Notes: generated from the sequence alone by a model not told the origin. Counted from the stretch's first letter, positions 52,816 through 61,952 are shown. The stretch is 64,000 bases of DNA from Desulfuromonadales bacterium (GCA_013377095.1 JACAAY010000002.1:1-64000); one strand, 5' to 3'. Program-made: numbers and translations.

Positions 52816-53712
52816 TCATCGCGTAGTATTCTTCTGCCTTGCCGGGCTGCGCTCCAGGTAGCGCGGCAGGGTTCCCCGCACTTCCACCACCGGCCCATCC
52901 TCCAGTTCCTCCAGCTCCCCATAGTCGTCGCCGTACTCTTCCTCGCCAACGGCCCACTCGTACAGTTTCTGCGAGTCCAGCAGCACCGGGTTCTCCGGTG
53001 TGTTGAACATGCGCTTCTGCATCTCCTCGTCAAACAGGCCGATGCAGCCGTGGGAGGCGGGGCGGCCGGGGAGGTCACGGGCGTGCAGCCAGTAGGAGAC
53101 GCTGTCCGGGCCGATGTAAAAGCGCATGGCATTGTCCATGGGATACTGGTCTTCGTCGTTGGCGGTCTTGTACAGCGATGAGGTGTGGGTCAGGTGCCGG
53201 GCGGAGATGCTGAAGATACCGGTGGGGGTTTCGGTGCCGGCCTTGCCGGTGGCGGCCGGAAAGGAAAAGACCATTGTGCCGTTCTCGTAGGCGGCCAGCC
53301 ACTGTTCGGTGATGTCCACCAGAATATACTTGTCGTGACCTTTGGCCGGTTCGTACTCCTGGGGGAGCGGGGTGTAATTGCGGATATCGGCCATGTTGTC
53401 CGGAGCCTTGATGGTCATGCCGGGATAAATGTGGCGGCGGTCGATGCGGTTGAAACGGGCCACCCAGATCCAGTCGTCTCCGAAGAGCGATTCCAGGGTC
53501 TCACTGGGTTTGATGAAATGGGCGTGCCACTTGATTGTTTTCAGACTGGGGTACTCCACCCGGGAGAGGTCTTCGAGGGCCTTGTCCTGGGGAGATGCCT
53601 CCGGCTCGGCGGTCAGGGTCGGAACGCGTAGAACCATGAAACCGACCAGCAGTGAGGTAAAGAGCATGATCAGGATAAGTTTGTGGGAAAACCGCATTCG
53701 GCTGTGACGCAT
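52816..53712 (-). CDS. L,D-transpeptidase (YkuD) with LysM
   Basis: This 298-residue envelope protein starts at MRHSRMRFSHK (AAAGGATCATCC upstream). An N-terminal membrane anchor (LILIMLFTSLLVGFMVL) is followed by a LysM-like unit (FIKPSETLESLFGDDWIWVARFNRI ... IYPGMTIKAP) and a YkuD domain (about 120-260) with catalytic HARDLPGRPASHGCIGL (Cys in SHGC). The enzyme crosslinks peptidoglycan 3-3 bonds or attaches lipoprotein. The C-terminus has an acidic tail (VGEEEYGDDYGELEELEDG). Confidence 0.93.
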   Translation of the reverse strand: MRHSRMRFSHKLILIMLFTSLLVGFMVLRVPTLTAEPEASPQDKALEDLSRVEYPSLKTIKWHAHFIKPSETLESLFGDDWIWVARFNRIDRRHIYPGMTIKAPDNMADIRNYTPLPQEYEPAKGHDKYILVDITEQWLAAYENGTMVFSFPAATGKAGTETPTGIFSISARHLTHTSSLYKTANDEDQYPMDNAMRFYIGPDSVSYWLHARDLPGRPASHGCIGLFDEEMQKRMFNTPENPVLLDSQKLYEWAVGEEEYGDDYGELEELEDGPVVEVRGTLPRYLERSPARQKNTTR

Positions 53713-53893
53713 GGATGATCCTTTGCTATTATCAGTAAGGCAAGGATGCATCTTAGGCGTTTATGCTCCTTTGATCAAGTCCTTGTCGTAAAATGTGCTT
53801 TAAATGTGCGGCGCTACTGGATGCTTGTGTGATGGCAGTCTCTACGCCGGACGAGCAGAGAGAGTGTCCCGAACCACAGCCAACGGAGAAACC

Positions 53894-54967
53894 ATGACAC
53901 CTACCGAATCACAACCACTGGAGGGGGCGGCGGTTTTCAACCAGTTCGCCAGCGACAATTATGCCGGCATCTGCCCCGAGGCGATGCAGGCCATGCAGGA
54001 GGCTAATCAGGGCTTTGTCCCCTCCTATGGAGATGATCACTGGACCGAGCGCGCCTGCCACTGTATCCGTGAACTCTTTGAAAGCGACTGCCAGATTTTC
54101 TTCGTTTTCAATGGCACAGCCGCCAACTCGCTGGCGCTGGCCTCCCTGTGCCGCTCGTACCACAGCGTTATTTGCGGCGATATGGCCCATATTGAAACCG
54201 ATGAATGCGGAGCCCCGGAGTTTTTCTCCAACGGCACCAAGATTCTGCACGTGCCGGGCATACTGGGTAAGCTCGATCTGGTTGAAGTGGAGCAGGCCAT
54301 AACCCGCAGGGCGGATATTCATTATCCCAAGCCGCGCGTGTTGAGCTTGAGCCAGGCCACCGAACTGGGGACGGTCTACTCGCCGGAGGAGATCACGGCT
54401 GCCAGCGGCCTGGCGCATCGTTATGGCCTGAGGGTTCATATGGACGGAGCCCGTTTCGTCAATGCCGTGGCATCTCTGGACGTGACTCCGGCCGAGATCA
54501 GCTGGAAGGCAGGCGTGGACGTGCTCTGTCTGGGGGGCGCCAAGAACGGCATGGCTGTGGGAGAGGCGGTGCTGTTCTTCAATCGTGAGCTTGCCGACGA
54601 GTTCGAGTACCGCTGCAAGCAGGCCGGTCAGCTGGCATCCAAGATGCGATTCATGTCAGCGCCCTGGATCGGCATGCTGGAGAGCGGGGCCTGGTTGCGG
54701 AATGCCCGGTTGGCCAATGCACGTGCCCGGCAGTTGGAGCGGGATTTGTCGCAGATCGACGGCATACGGATCATGCATCCCTGCCAGGCCAATTCGGTCT
54801 TTGTGGAGATGTCTGAAGTGGCTGCCGCGGCCCTGCGGCAGGCGGGTTGGCGTTTCTATTCATTTATCGGCAGCGGTGGCGCCAGATTCATGTGCTCATG
54901 GCTGACTTCGGAAGAGGATCTGAGTCAACTGGCAGGCGCGGTTCGCCTGGCCTGCGGCGGACGATGA
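53894..54967 (+). CDS. ltaE: Low-specificity L-threonine aldolase
   Basis: This 357-residue PLP enzyme cleaves L-threonine and allo-threonine to glycine and acetaldehyde. Features are SDNYAGICPEAM, CGDMAHIETDECGAPEFF, HMDGARFVNAVASL (PLP Asp) and LCLGGAKNGMAVGEA (PLP Lys). The start at 53894 has AACGGAGAAACC upstream; an earlier in-frame ATG at 53804 lacks support. It ends at a bidirectional terminator. Confidence 0.94.
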   Translation: MTPTESQPLEGAAVFNQFASDNYAGICPEAMQAMQEANQGFVPSYGDDHWTERACHCIRELFESDCQIFFVFNGTAANSLALASLCRSYHSVICGDMAHIETDECGAPEFFSNGTKILHVPGILGKLDLVEVEQAITRRADIHYPKPRVLSLSQATELGTVYSPEEITAASGLAHRYGLRVHMDGARFVNAVASLDVTPAEISWKAGVDVLCLGGAKNGMAVGEAVLFFNRELADEFEYRCKQAGQLASKMRFMSAPWIGMLESGAWLRNARLANARARQLERDLSQIDGIRIMHPCQANSVFVEMSEVAAAALRQAGWRFYSFIGSGGARFMCSWLTSEEDLSQLAGAVRLACGGR

Positions 54968-54982
54968 TCGGATCTGCGATAC

Positions 54983-55013
54983 AAGAAAAGCCCGCATGGA
55001 GCGGGCTTTTCTT
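54983..55013. terminator. Bidirectional intrinsic terminator
   Basis: AAGAAAAGCCCGC pairs perfectly with GCGGGCTTTTCTT around a five-base loop, ending ltaE on the plus strand and the FKBP gene on the minus strand. Confidence 0.9.
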
Positions 55014-55039
55014 GATGGGTCGGTAGTTTCTGCGTTGTG

Positions 55040-55465
55040 TCAGTGGTCAGCTTCGAGCAGTTCCACGTCAAAGAGCAGGGTGGCGTTGGGAGGGATCACC
55101 CCACCGGCGCCCCTGGCGCCGTAGCCCAGGTGCGGCGGAATAATCAATTTCCGTTTTCCGCCTACCTTCATGGTCATGACCCCTTCGTCCCAGCCCGCTA
55201 TGACCTGTCCCGTGCCGATCACAAACTCGAAGGGCTCGTTGCGGTCCACGGAACTGTCAAATTTCTTCCCGTTTTCCAAGGTGCCGGTGTAGTGGACTTT
55301 GACCTTTTTGCCGGCCACGGGTGAGGCGCCATTGCCGATTACCTGGTCGACGTATTTAAGACCGGTGGCGGATGTGACCGTTTTGCCCGGCTTTGCGGCG
55401 AATGCCGGCAGGGCAAACAGTGTTGTCAGCGCGGCGCAGAGGAGCAGTTTCAGTACATGCTTCAT
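55040..55465 (-). CDS. FKBP-type peptidyl-prolyl isomerase, exported
   Basis: This 141-residue protein has a signal peptide ([20 protein letters not shown]) and a complete FKBP domain: [48 protein letters not shown] and [15 protein letters not shown]. It catalyses proline isomerisation during periplasmic folding. The start at 55465 is preceded by GGAGGATTACAG. It lies downstream of a Skp/OmpH-like chaperone gene. Confidence 0.95.
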   Translation of the reverse strand: MKHVLKLLLCAALTTLFALPAFAAKPGKTVTSATGLKYVDQVIGNGASPVAGKKVKVHYTGTLENGKKFDSSVDRNEPFEFVIGTGQVIAGWDEGVMTMKVGGKRKLIIPPHLGYGARGAGGVIPPNATLLFDVELLEADH

Positions 55466-55518
55466 CTTCTGTAATCCTCCATTGGGTAGGGGCAGACTGT
55501 TCCTTGTTCTGGCAGCAG

Positions 55519-56259
55519 CTATTTCTTTTTCCACTTCTCATTCATCAGCTTGATGATTCCTTCGCTGACATCCTGGGCATCAACCTCGCTTGACACATAC
55601 AGCATCTCCCGCTTGACCACCACCAGGGCCAAACCGTTGGCTTTGCCATACTCCATTGCGGCCTGCTCGATGGCTTCGGAGAAGGATTTGCCGAGACCCT
55701 CCTGCAAGGTCTGCAGCTCTTTTTCAGCGCCCATACCGAATTTTTGAAAACTCTCCACCTTTTTCTGGAATTCCTTGGCCTTGGCATCCCGCTGCGTGGG
55801 GTTCAGGGTCGGGAATTGGGCTTCCAGAGCCGCTTTCTGTTTGTCGAGCTGCTTCCGTTTGGCCTGAATCTGCGTCTGGAACTTTTCCTGCTTCTGCTTG
55901 GCCTGGGCAGCGGAGGCCTTGCCCAGACTGCTTTCCGCGCTGACGCGGGCGATGTCAACATAACCGAGTTTCAGTTGCTGCGGCTTGGGCGCTTCGGCGG
56001 TCTTTGGAAGCAGGGTTAACCCAGGCACTGATGTCGCAGCCGGTTTTACGGCAGCCGGAGTCAGTGACGGAACCGCAGGGAGCGTAACTGGTGAAGTCGC
56101 CGGGGGAACGACCGGGGTCGTGGGTGCGGGGGCGGTTACCTGGACCGGAGCCGTTGTTTTTGTTTCCGCTGCAGCGGGAGCGCTCTCCGCGGCCACTCCC
56201 AGGGACGGCAGGGTGCAGATGAGAAGCGCAAGCAGGATCTTTGTACTTGTTCGTGACAT
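55519..56259 (-). CDS. OmpH/Skp-family periplasmic chaperone-like protein
   Basis: This 246-residue protein has a signal peptide ([18 protein letters not shown]), a Pro/Ala/Thr-rich spacer of about 80 residues, and an OmpH/Skp domain ([22 protein letters not shown] ... coiled-coil ... [17 protein letters not shown], about 95-240). Skp proteins hold outer-membrane proteins during transit. The long spacer is longer than that of classical Skp. It probably shares a transcript with the FKBP gene. Confidence 0.9.
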   Translation of the reverse strand: MSRTSTKILLALLICTLPSLGVAAESAPAAAETKTTAPVQVTAPAPTTPVVPPATSPVTLPAVPSLTPAAVKPAATSVPGLTLLPKTAEAPKPQQLKLGYVDIARVSAESSLGKASAAQAKQKQEKFQTQIQAKRKQLDKQKAALEAQFPTLNPTQRDAKAKEFQKKVESFQKFGMGAEKELQTLQEGLGKSFSEAIEQAAMEYGKANGLALVVVKREMLYVSSEVDAQDVSEGIIKLMNEKWKKK

Positions 56260-56366
56260 GTGCGTTGACCTCGTGGGCAGATCAGGTCTGCCTGATGGAT
56301 TTGATTGACCGCAAAAGCATAGAACCTTTTCATGTGCGAGACAACAAACTTTTTATGGACACGAAT

Positions 56367-57674
56367 TCACAGCTCCAGCGCCCACCCCTTTCCCTGTCGT
56401 CTGACCCCCCCCTTCAAAACGCTCAGGAAGGCTGATCGCAGCCCGTCACTCAGGAGTGCCCTCTTCACCGGAGGAAGATTCAGGAAGGCTCCTACAAAGA
56501 CCCGCAGAAAGGTCTGGTCGATCCTGCCGGGGTCGTCGAAAAGCAGGTTCTGCAGGGTGCCCTTTTCCAGGCTGTGCAGCATGATCCGTTCAAAGGTGGT
56601 TTCGGGGGGGATCACCCGCTGCTCCCGTTTGGTCAGTTTGCAGGCTCCCGTGGGGCATTTCAGTGCGCATACGCCGCAGCCAAGGCAAATGGTCGTTTCG
56701 ATCACCGCATCCCGCTTCCGCTTCTTCCCAGGCTTTTCAACGGTGACCATGCTGATGGCGCTGATCGGACAGGCTTGCTCGCATCTGCCGCAACCGGTAC
56801 AGGTTTCATCGGTGATACCGGCAATGAAGCCGGAGGTAACGATGATGTTCGTAAAGCCATGTCTGCTGATGCCCTGCAGGAGATAACAGCAGCAGGAACA
56901 GCAGTGGCAGACAAAACGCATATTTTTTTGGACGTTATCTGCTGTCAGTACAAGCCCCAGATCCCGAGAGCGGGCAAAGTGATCTTCCATCTCACCTCTG
57001 CTGACCTCCCGCGCCAGCTTGTTCCTGATCATCATCTCAGCAGCAAAGCCGAACTGGGTACAGGATTCCAGGGGAATGTCACAGCCCTTTTCTCCGAGAT
57101 GCAGCTTCTCGTGACGGCAGCTGCAGATTCCGATGGAGAATCTGTCAGCCTGCGCCACCAGTGCCGACGCTTTCTCGTAATCGAGGATTTCGGCATACTC
57201 CGCCTGCTGAACCGCTTCCTCGTATGGCAGAGCCCGAAACAGTGAAAACCGCGAGCCCGACTCCCAGTTCGCCGCGTAAAACGTATCGTCCATGTAGTCG
57301 TGCAGCAACCTGGCCCATTCCCTGGTGTTCAGATCAGGTCCCACCCGCATCATGGTGAACTCGAAGATACCCACGATCATGGGTGAGGGGGTATAGCGGT
57401 ATTCCCCCTGGATCCAGAGGTCCATCACCAGTCCTTTTGCGGTCATGCGCTCCAGCAGATGCCGCAAAGCGTCCGGCTCATACCCGGTGGCCAACTCCAT
57501 CTGGCGGAGCGTGGAGAGGCCATAGGGCATTTTGACAACCACGGCAGCCTCATCCGGGGAGTACAATTCTTTCAGCACGGCGTACAGCTTGTCGTTCCAG
57601 GGAACCCGTATCTCCAGCCCATCGAGCTTTTTGCCCAGCTTGCGGAAAACGTCTTTCCCTGCGAGATGTCCCAT
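56367..57674 (-). CDS. Ferredoxin-type 4Fe-4S protein with N-terminal winged-helix region
   Basis: This 435-residue soluble protein has an N-terminal region similar to winged-helix domains (KMPYGLSTLRQMELATGYEPDALRHLLERMTAKGLV, about 48-83). A middle part includes ICSCRHEK and FVCHCCSCCCYLLQG, followed by two [4Fe-4S] motifs CTGCGRCEQACP and CLGCGVCALKCP (about 290-345). This type is found in anaerobes as an uncharacterised electron carrier. The CHCCSCCC cluster of six cysteines in eight residues is notable. GGGGAGAGCAGCC precedes the ATG. Confidence 0.9.
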   Translation of the reverse strand: MGHLAGKDVFRKLGKKLDGLEIRVPWNDKLYAVLKELYSPDEAAVVVKMPYGLSTLRQMELATGYEPDALRHLLERMTAKGLVMDLWIQGEYRYTPSPMIVGIFEFTMMRVGPDLNTREWARLLHDYMDDTFYAANWESGSRFSLFRALPYEEAVQQAEYAEILDYEKASALVAQADRFSIGICSCRHEKLHLGEKGCDIPLESCTQFGFAAEMMIRNKLAREVSRGEMEDHFARSRDLGLVLTADNVQKNMRFVCHCCSCCCYLLQGISRHGFTNIIVTSGFIAGITDETCTGCGRCEQACPISAISMVTVEKPGKKRKRDAVIETTICLGCGVCALKCPTGACKLTKREQRVIPPETTFERIMLHSLEKGTLQNLLFDDPGRIDQTFLRVFVGAFLNLPPVKRALLSDGLRSAFLSVLKGGVRRQGKGWALEL

Positions 57675-57782
57675 GGCTGCTCTCCCCTGTGGTTCCTGCG
57701 CATTGTTTATAGCATGGCCGCTGTCTGTATTCTAATGCCAAGTTCCGTCTCCGCAAAGCATTTACCCCCGAAAATAAACAGC

Positions 57783-57812
57783 TTGACTTTGTCCGGCTGT
57801 TTTTTTTATGAT
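57783..57812 (+). promoter_or_regulatory. Sigma-70 promoter of leuA
   Basis: TTGACT at 57783-57788 and TATGAT at 57807-57812, spaced 18 bases, place transcription start near 57819, exactly at the base of the T-box leader. Confidence 0.65.
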
Positions 57813-57818
57813 CGTTCA

Positions 57819-58083
57819 ACATACAGAGAGGCAATGACGAGGAGTAGTAGTCGTGGCAGGCTTTCCAGAGAGCCGGTGGGTGGTGCGAACCGGTAAGCAT
57901 GTATGATGAACTCGCCTCCGAGCCGTTCCGGTGAACAGCGCAGCTGCTAGCCGGAGCCGTTCTCCCGCGTCAAGGGTGCTTTGAGGTCTGACGACTGTTT
58001 TCCGTCAGGCGAATTAGGGTGGTACCGCGAACGAGCACACAAGCCTTCGCCCCTTTTGTGGGGTGGGGGCTTTTTATTTTTCA
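57819..58083 (+). promoter_or_regulatory. T-box leader controlling leuA (leucine)
   Basis: The T-box sequence TTAGGGTGGTACCGCG occurs at 58014-58029, followed by a terminator hairpin with T-tract at 58041-58081. The 5' Stem I region contains GGTGCGAACCGG and ends with GAACTCGCC, in which the specifier is probably CTC (57911-57913, leucine). Uncharged tRNA-Leu would stabilise the antiterminator and let transcription reach leuA. T-boxes are common in Firmicutes and are also known in deltaproteobacteria, usually on leuA. Confidence 0.88.
58041..58081 (+). terminator. T-box regulated intrinsic terminator
   Basis: AGCCTTCGCCCC pairs with GGGGTGGGGGCT around a short loop, followed by TTTTATTTTTC. 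It is the terminator that competes with the T-box antiterminator. Confidence 0.85.
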
Positions 58084-58113
58084 GGGATACTGTGCACAAA
58101 AGGAGTGCTGGAA

Positions 58114-59670
58114 ATGGCGAATCAAACAAACACCGCTGACGAGCGCCGCTTGATCAGGATTTTTGACACCACGCTGCGGGATGGCGAACAATCGCCGGGC
58201 AACAGCATGAACATCGAGGAAAAGCTGCGTGTGGCCAAACAGCTGGAAAGGCTGAACGTGGATGTGATCGAGGCCGGTTTCCCCATCGCTTCGGAGGGAG
58301 ATTTCGAGGCGGTCAAACGGATCGCGCAGGCCTTGAAGACTCCCCAGATTGCCGGACTCTGCCGTGCCAGCGAAAAGGATATTGACCGGGCCTGGGAGGC
58401 GTTGCAGTATGCCGGTGAGCGGGCGCGAATCCATACCTTTATCGCCACCTCCGATATCCACATGAAGTACAAGCTGCAGATGGAGCCGGCCAAGGTTCTG
58501 GCGGCGGCGGTCAAGGCGGTCAAACACGCCTGCCGCTACACACCCAATGTGGAGTTCTCCTGCGAGGATGCGGTCCGCACCCGTCTACCGTTTCTGGGTG
58601 AGATGGTCGAAGCTGCCATCAACGCCGGCGCCACCACGATCAATATCCCGGATACGGTCGGCTATACCACCCCCTTCGAGTTCTTCAACATTATCAAATA
58701 CCTGAAGGATAACGTCAGCAACATCGATCGGGCGGTCATCTCGGTGCATTGCCACAATGATCTGGGGTTGTCGGTTGCCAACTCCATCTTCGCGGTGCAG
58801 GCCGGCGCCGGTCAGGTGGAATGCACCATTAACGGTATTGGCGAGCGGGCCGGCAATTGCTCGCTGGAGGAGTTTGTCATGGTGCTGCGCACCCGTCACG
58901 ATATCCTCCCCTACTATACCAATGTGGCAACCGAGCAGCTGATGCCTTCCAGCCGTCTGCTGAGCACCATTACCGGTATCATGGTGCAGCCCAACAAGGC
59001 CGTGGTCGGCGCCAACGCCTTTGCCCACGAATCAGGTATCCACCAGCACGGCATGATGATGGAGAGTTCCACCTACGAGATCATGACCCCCGAGTCGGTC
59101 GGCTTAACCGCCGGCACTCTGGTGCTGGGCAAGCATTCCGGCCGCCATGCCTTCAAGAAACGGCTTGAGGAACTGGGGCACGAACTGGACGACGAGATGA
59201 TGAATCGCGCCTTCGGCCGTTTCAAGGCGCTGGCCGATCTGAAGAAAGAGGTCTTTGACGAGGATCTGGATGCGCTGGTGGCTGACGAGTCGCGTGAAGA
59301 GGAGAAATTCAAGCTGGTGCTGCTGAATGTCTCCTGTGGTTCCCTGTCCGTTGCCACCGCCACAGTCAAGATGGAGATCGACGGCCAGGTGAGTCGCGCC
59401 GCCGAACTGGGCGACGGTCCGGTTGACGCCACCCTCAGGGCGATCAGAAAGCTGACCAAGACCAAAGCCAAGCTGGAGCATTTCCATGTCGGTTCGATTA
59501 CCGGTGGTACCGATGCCCTTGGTGAGGTCACCATGCGTGTCTCCGACGGCAAGCACATCGTGGTTGGCAAGGGCTCTTCCACCGATATCGTAGAGGCGTC
59601 CGCCAAGGCTTTTGTCCATGCGCTTAATCGTCTGAGCAGTCGGCAGAAGCGGCTGAATGAGAGTTTGTGA
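58114..59670 (+). CDS. leuA: 2-isopropylmalate synthase
   Basis: This 518-residue enzyme joins acetyl-CoA and 2-ketoisovalerate in the first step of leucine synthesis. It has DTTLRDGEQSPG, the HxH metal site VHCHNDLGLSVAN, GIGERAGNCSLEE, LVLGKHSGRHAF and a C-terminal allosteric domain (about 385-510). ATG 58114 has AAAAGGAGTGCTGG upstream. It lies directly after a leucine T-box, and leuCDB are not in the window. Confidence 0.96.
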   Translation: MANQTNTADERRLIRIFDTTLRDGEQSPGNSMNIEEKLRVAKQLERLNVDVIEAGFPIASEGDFEAVKRIAQALKTPQIAGLCRASEKDIDRAWEALQYAGERARIHTFIATSDIHMKYKLQMEPAKVLAAAVKAVKHACRYTPNVEFSCEDAVRTRLPFLGEMVEAAINAGATTINIPDTVGYTTPFEFFNIIKYLKDNVSNIDRAVISVHCHNDLGLSVANSIFAVQAGAGQVECTINGIGERAGNCSLEEFVMVLRTRHDILPYYTNVATEQLMPSSRLLSTITGIMVQPNKAVVGANAFAHESGIHQHGMMMESSTYEIMTPESVGLTAGTLVLGKHSGRHAFKKRLEELGHELDDEMMNRAFGRFKALADLKKEVFDEDLDALVADESREEEKFKLVLLNVSCGSLSVATATVKMEIDGQVSRAAELGDGPVDATLRAIRKLTKTKAKLEHFHVGSITGGTDALGEVTMRVSDGKHIVVGKGSSTDIVEASAKAFVHALNRLSSRQKRLNESL

Positions 59671-59778
59671 TCCTTGTTGGGTAAATGTTGTTGCATAATC
59701 TTGATTGAATTTGTGTGATTGACGAGGGATGACCCCTTCAGGGGTGAGTTTTTAAAACTGGAGTATTGCTCGGGGATG

Positions 59779-59826
59779 ACCGGGGTATTGAATGTCAGAT
59801 GACACTCGATACCCCGGTTTTTTGTT
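59779..59826 (+). terminator. Intrinsic terminator after leuA
   Basis: ACCGGGGTAT(TG) at 59779 pairs with (CG)ATACCCCGGT near 59808-59819, followed by TTTTTTG. A smaller ACCCC-TTCA-GGGGT hairpin lies at 59732-59745. Confidence 0.8.
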
Positions 59827-59898
59827 GTTTTATAGGTGGTTACACAGCGGTCTTTTTTTAAATGAATATTGCTTCCAAGGATAAATAATCGACGTTTT

Positions 59899-59914
59899 TG
59901 TGATCCGTATCACA
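59899..59914. promoter_or_regulatory. CRP/FNR-superfamily binding palindrome
   Basis: TGTGA-TCCGTA-TCACA matches TGTGAN6TCACA exactly, upstream of the riboswitch and the NHL-repeat gene. It is the same core as at 40313, suggesting both are controlled by one CRP/FNR-type regulator. Confidence 0.6.
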
Positions 59915-59981
59915 TTTGAGATACACTGTTTTAGTCGAGAATGGCATGCACGACATTTTCATTTTCGATATGAAACCGATA

Positions 59982-60049
59982 CTACTCAACCATTCGCGAG
60001 GATGGGGCGGAAAGCCTACAGGGTCTCATGAAGACAGCCGGGTTGCCGA
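59982..60049 (+). promoter_or_regulatory. GEMM-I riboswitch (c-di-GMP or cGAMP class)
   Basis: A stem CCATTC/GGATGG closed by a GCGA (GNRA) tetraloop (59990-60005) is followed by GGCGGAAAGCC, then a GTCT/AGAC hairpin and AGACAGCCGGGTTGCCGA (60032-60049). These match the 3' two thirds of the GEMM motif. The 5' part is divergent. In Geobacter relatives GEMM-I elements respond to c-di-GMP or 3',3'-cGAMP and control exported cytochromes. The ligand cannot be assigned here. No clear terminator is seen in the expression platform. Confidence 0.7.
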
Positions 60050-60245
60050 AAATTCACCTGTTGATATTCGTCAGTCCGGTTTTTTGTCGGACAACACCAA
60101 GCCGGATGATGCCGGTGATACAGAAATGGGTACCGTAACGGGAATATGGGGGTACAAGCAAAACATGACAATGCCAACTTTGGGTAAGGATCAGCGCATA
60201 AAAAAAAGCCTCGGCAACCAGTTATCCGCCTGGAGACACTTCAGC

Positions 60246-61874
60246 ATGGCTTTTTGCAGTGGACTAATGCGCGTTATATTCCTTACCATGGTTGTCCTTC
60301 TCGGTCAGAATGTGCTGAGTGACTGTGCCTTCTGCGCCATTGCCCCGGTGGCCACGCCCCTCTCGGCTCTGACGGAAGGGGCCAGAACGCCGGTCAGGCT
60401 TGCCACTAATCAGGCTGGCGACATGTATGTGACCGACCCGCGCGGTGGCGGCATTCTCAGGTATAACAGTTCCGGTGTGCTGCAACAGACGATCAGTACC
60501 ATAAAGAATATTTCAGGAATCGCTATTGCCCAAAACGGCGATCTGCTGGTCAGCCAGGGCTCGTCGGTGGCCGTGCTTGACAAGACAAGCGGTGTCCTGA
60601 AATCGAGCTTCGGCGTCTTTCAAAAGGCTAACGGAATAGCGGTTGATACCGCAGGTTCCGTTTATGTAACCGATAGTATCGACAACTGTGTGCAGGTTTT
60701 TTCCTCAGCCTATGCCCCGCTCAGTACCGGAACGGCGGCTGCGGGCAAACCGGTCAACAGCTTCGGGACCACCGGCCAGCTGGCCGGACAGTTCCTGCAA
60801 CCGACCGGTATCAGTTACGAAAAGATTGCCAATCAACTGGCGGTGGTGGATACCCTCAACGGTCGTGTGCAGTTCTTTTCGCCAACCGGCGTGTATCAGA
60901 AAACCATCGGTTCCTTTGGTTCCGGTCCACTTTATTTTACCTCTCCGCAGTCGATTGCCTTTGAATATACCAAGGACAACAGTTCCCTCAGTCGCCTGTA
61001 TGTGGTCGACGCATTCCAGGGAACGGTGCAGGCCATCGACGCTGCCAGTGGCGCGTTCCTCAGCTACATCGGCGGTTACGGTCTGGCCAGCGGCAAACTT
61101 GTAGTGCCGTCCGATGTGCTCTACGACCGCTTCGACTCCAGTAATAACCGTCTGGTTGTGTCCAACGGCAACGGCAGTCTGGCACTATACGGTATTGACA
61201 TGACCGGCGGATACTGCGGCCCGGCCAATAGGGGAACCTTTGGCGCCGCACCCGCAACCGCACTCTGCAGCAGCGGCAGCGCGACGAATTTCAGCGGTAC
61301 TGGCCCCTGGAACTGGAGCTGCGTCGGCGCTGCCGGCGGGACAGTTGCAAGCTGTTCGGCGGCACTGCAGGGGGCTCCGGTTATGTACGCACTCAGTGTC
61401 ACGCTCAGTGGTAGCGGCACGGTTACCAGTAACCCGGTGGGTATTGCCTGCTCAGGAGGCAGCTGCAGCGCGGGCTTTTCCCAGGGCAGCATCATCAGCC
61501 TGATGCCCACATCCGCTGCCGGTTCAGCTTTCAGCGGATGGTCAGGCGATTGCAGCGGAACAGGGAGCTGTGTCATCAACATGGCGGCAAACCACTCGGT
61601 TCAAGCCATTTTCGACCTGATCCCCTTGGCCAGGGTCAACGGCGCTCCATTTGGTTCGCTCACCACCGCCTATGCGGCGGTGGGAATGGGTGGTATACTC
61701 GAAGCCCAGTCAGTCACCTTTGTTGAAAACCTGACGCTCAACAACGGAGTTGTCTTCACCCTGCAGGGGGGCTTTGATCCGGCCTATGGAAACCGCGGCG
61801 GAACCACCACGCTCGACGGGACGCTGGTTGTTTCGAGTGGAGGATTGATTGTGGATAGTATGGTGATAAAATAG
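60246..61874 (+). CDS. Exported NHL-repeat protein with InlB-like repeat domain
   Basis: The protein is 542 residues when started at ATG 60246 (GGAGA upstream); 60165 and 60267 are alternatives. The open frame begins at 59916, but that part contains the riboswitch, so the early starts are wrong. Signal-type hydrophobic segment MRVIFLTMVVLLGQNVLS is followed by several NHL beta-propeller repeats (GDMYVTDPRGGGILRYN, GIAVDTAGSVYVTDSIDNCVQVF, NQLAVVDTLNGRVQFFS), a Cys-containing region and a bacterial repeat (YALSVTLSGSGTVTSNPVGI ... FSGWSGDCSGTGSC). These proteins sit beside multihaem cytochromes in Geobacter and are probably extracellular. Confidence 0.82.
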   Translation: MAFCSGLMRVIFLTMVVLLGQNVLSDCAFCAIAPVATPLSALTEGARTPVRLATNQAGDMYVTDPRGGGILRYNSSGVLQQTISTIKNISGIAIAQNGDLLVSQGSSVAVLDKTSGVLKSSFGVFQKANGIAVDTAGSVYVTDSIDNCVQVFSSAYAPLSTGTAAAGKPVNSFGTTGQLAGQFLQPTGISYEKIANQLAVVDTLNGRVQFFSPTGVYQKTIGSFGSGPLYFTSPQSIAFEYTKDNSSLSRLYVVDAFQGTVQAIDAASGAFLSYIGGYGLASGKLVVPSDVLYDRFDSSNNRLVVSNGNGSLALYGIDMTGGYCGPANRGTFGAAPATALCSSGSATNFSGTGPWNWSCVGAAGGTVASCSAALQGAPVMYALSVTLSGSGTVTSNPVGIACSGGSCSAGFSQGSIISLMPTSAAGSAFSGWSGDCSGTGSCVINMAANHSVQAIFDLIPLARVNGAPFGSLTTAYAAVGMGGILEAQSVTFVENLTLNNGVVFTLQGGFDPAYGNRGGTTTLDGTLVVSSGGLIVDSMVIK

Positions 61875-61952
61875 CGTGCAACATTTCAAGGGGTGGATTT
61901 GCGGGCATGGGCCGCGGAAATCGGGTCTAGTGTTGAAGATCAGGAGCCAGTT

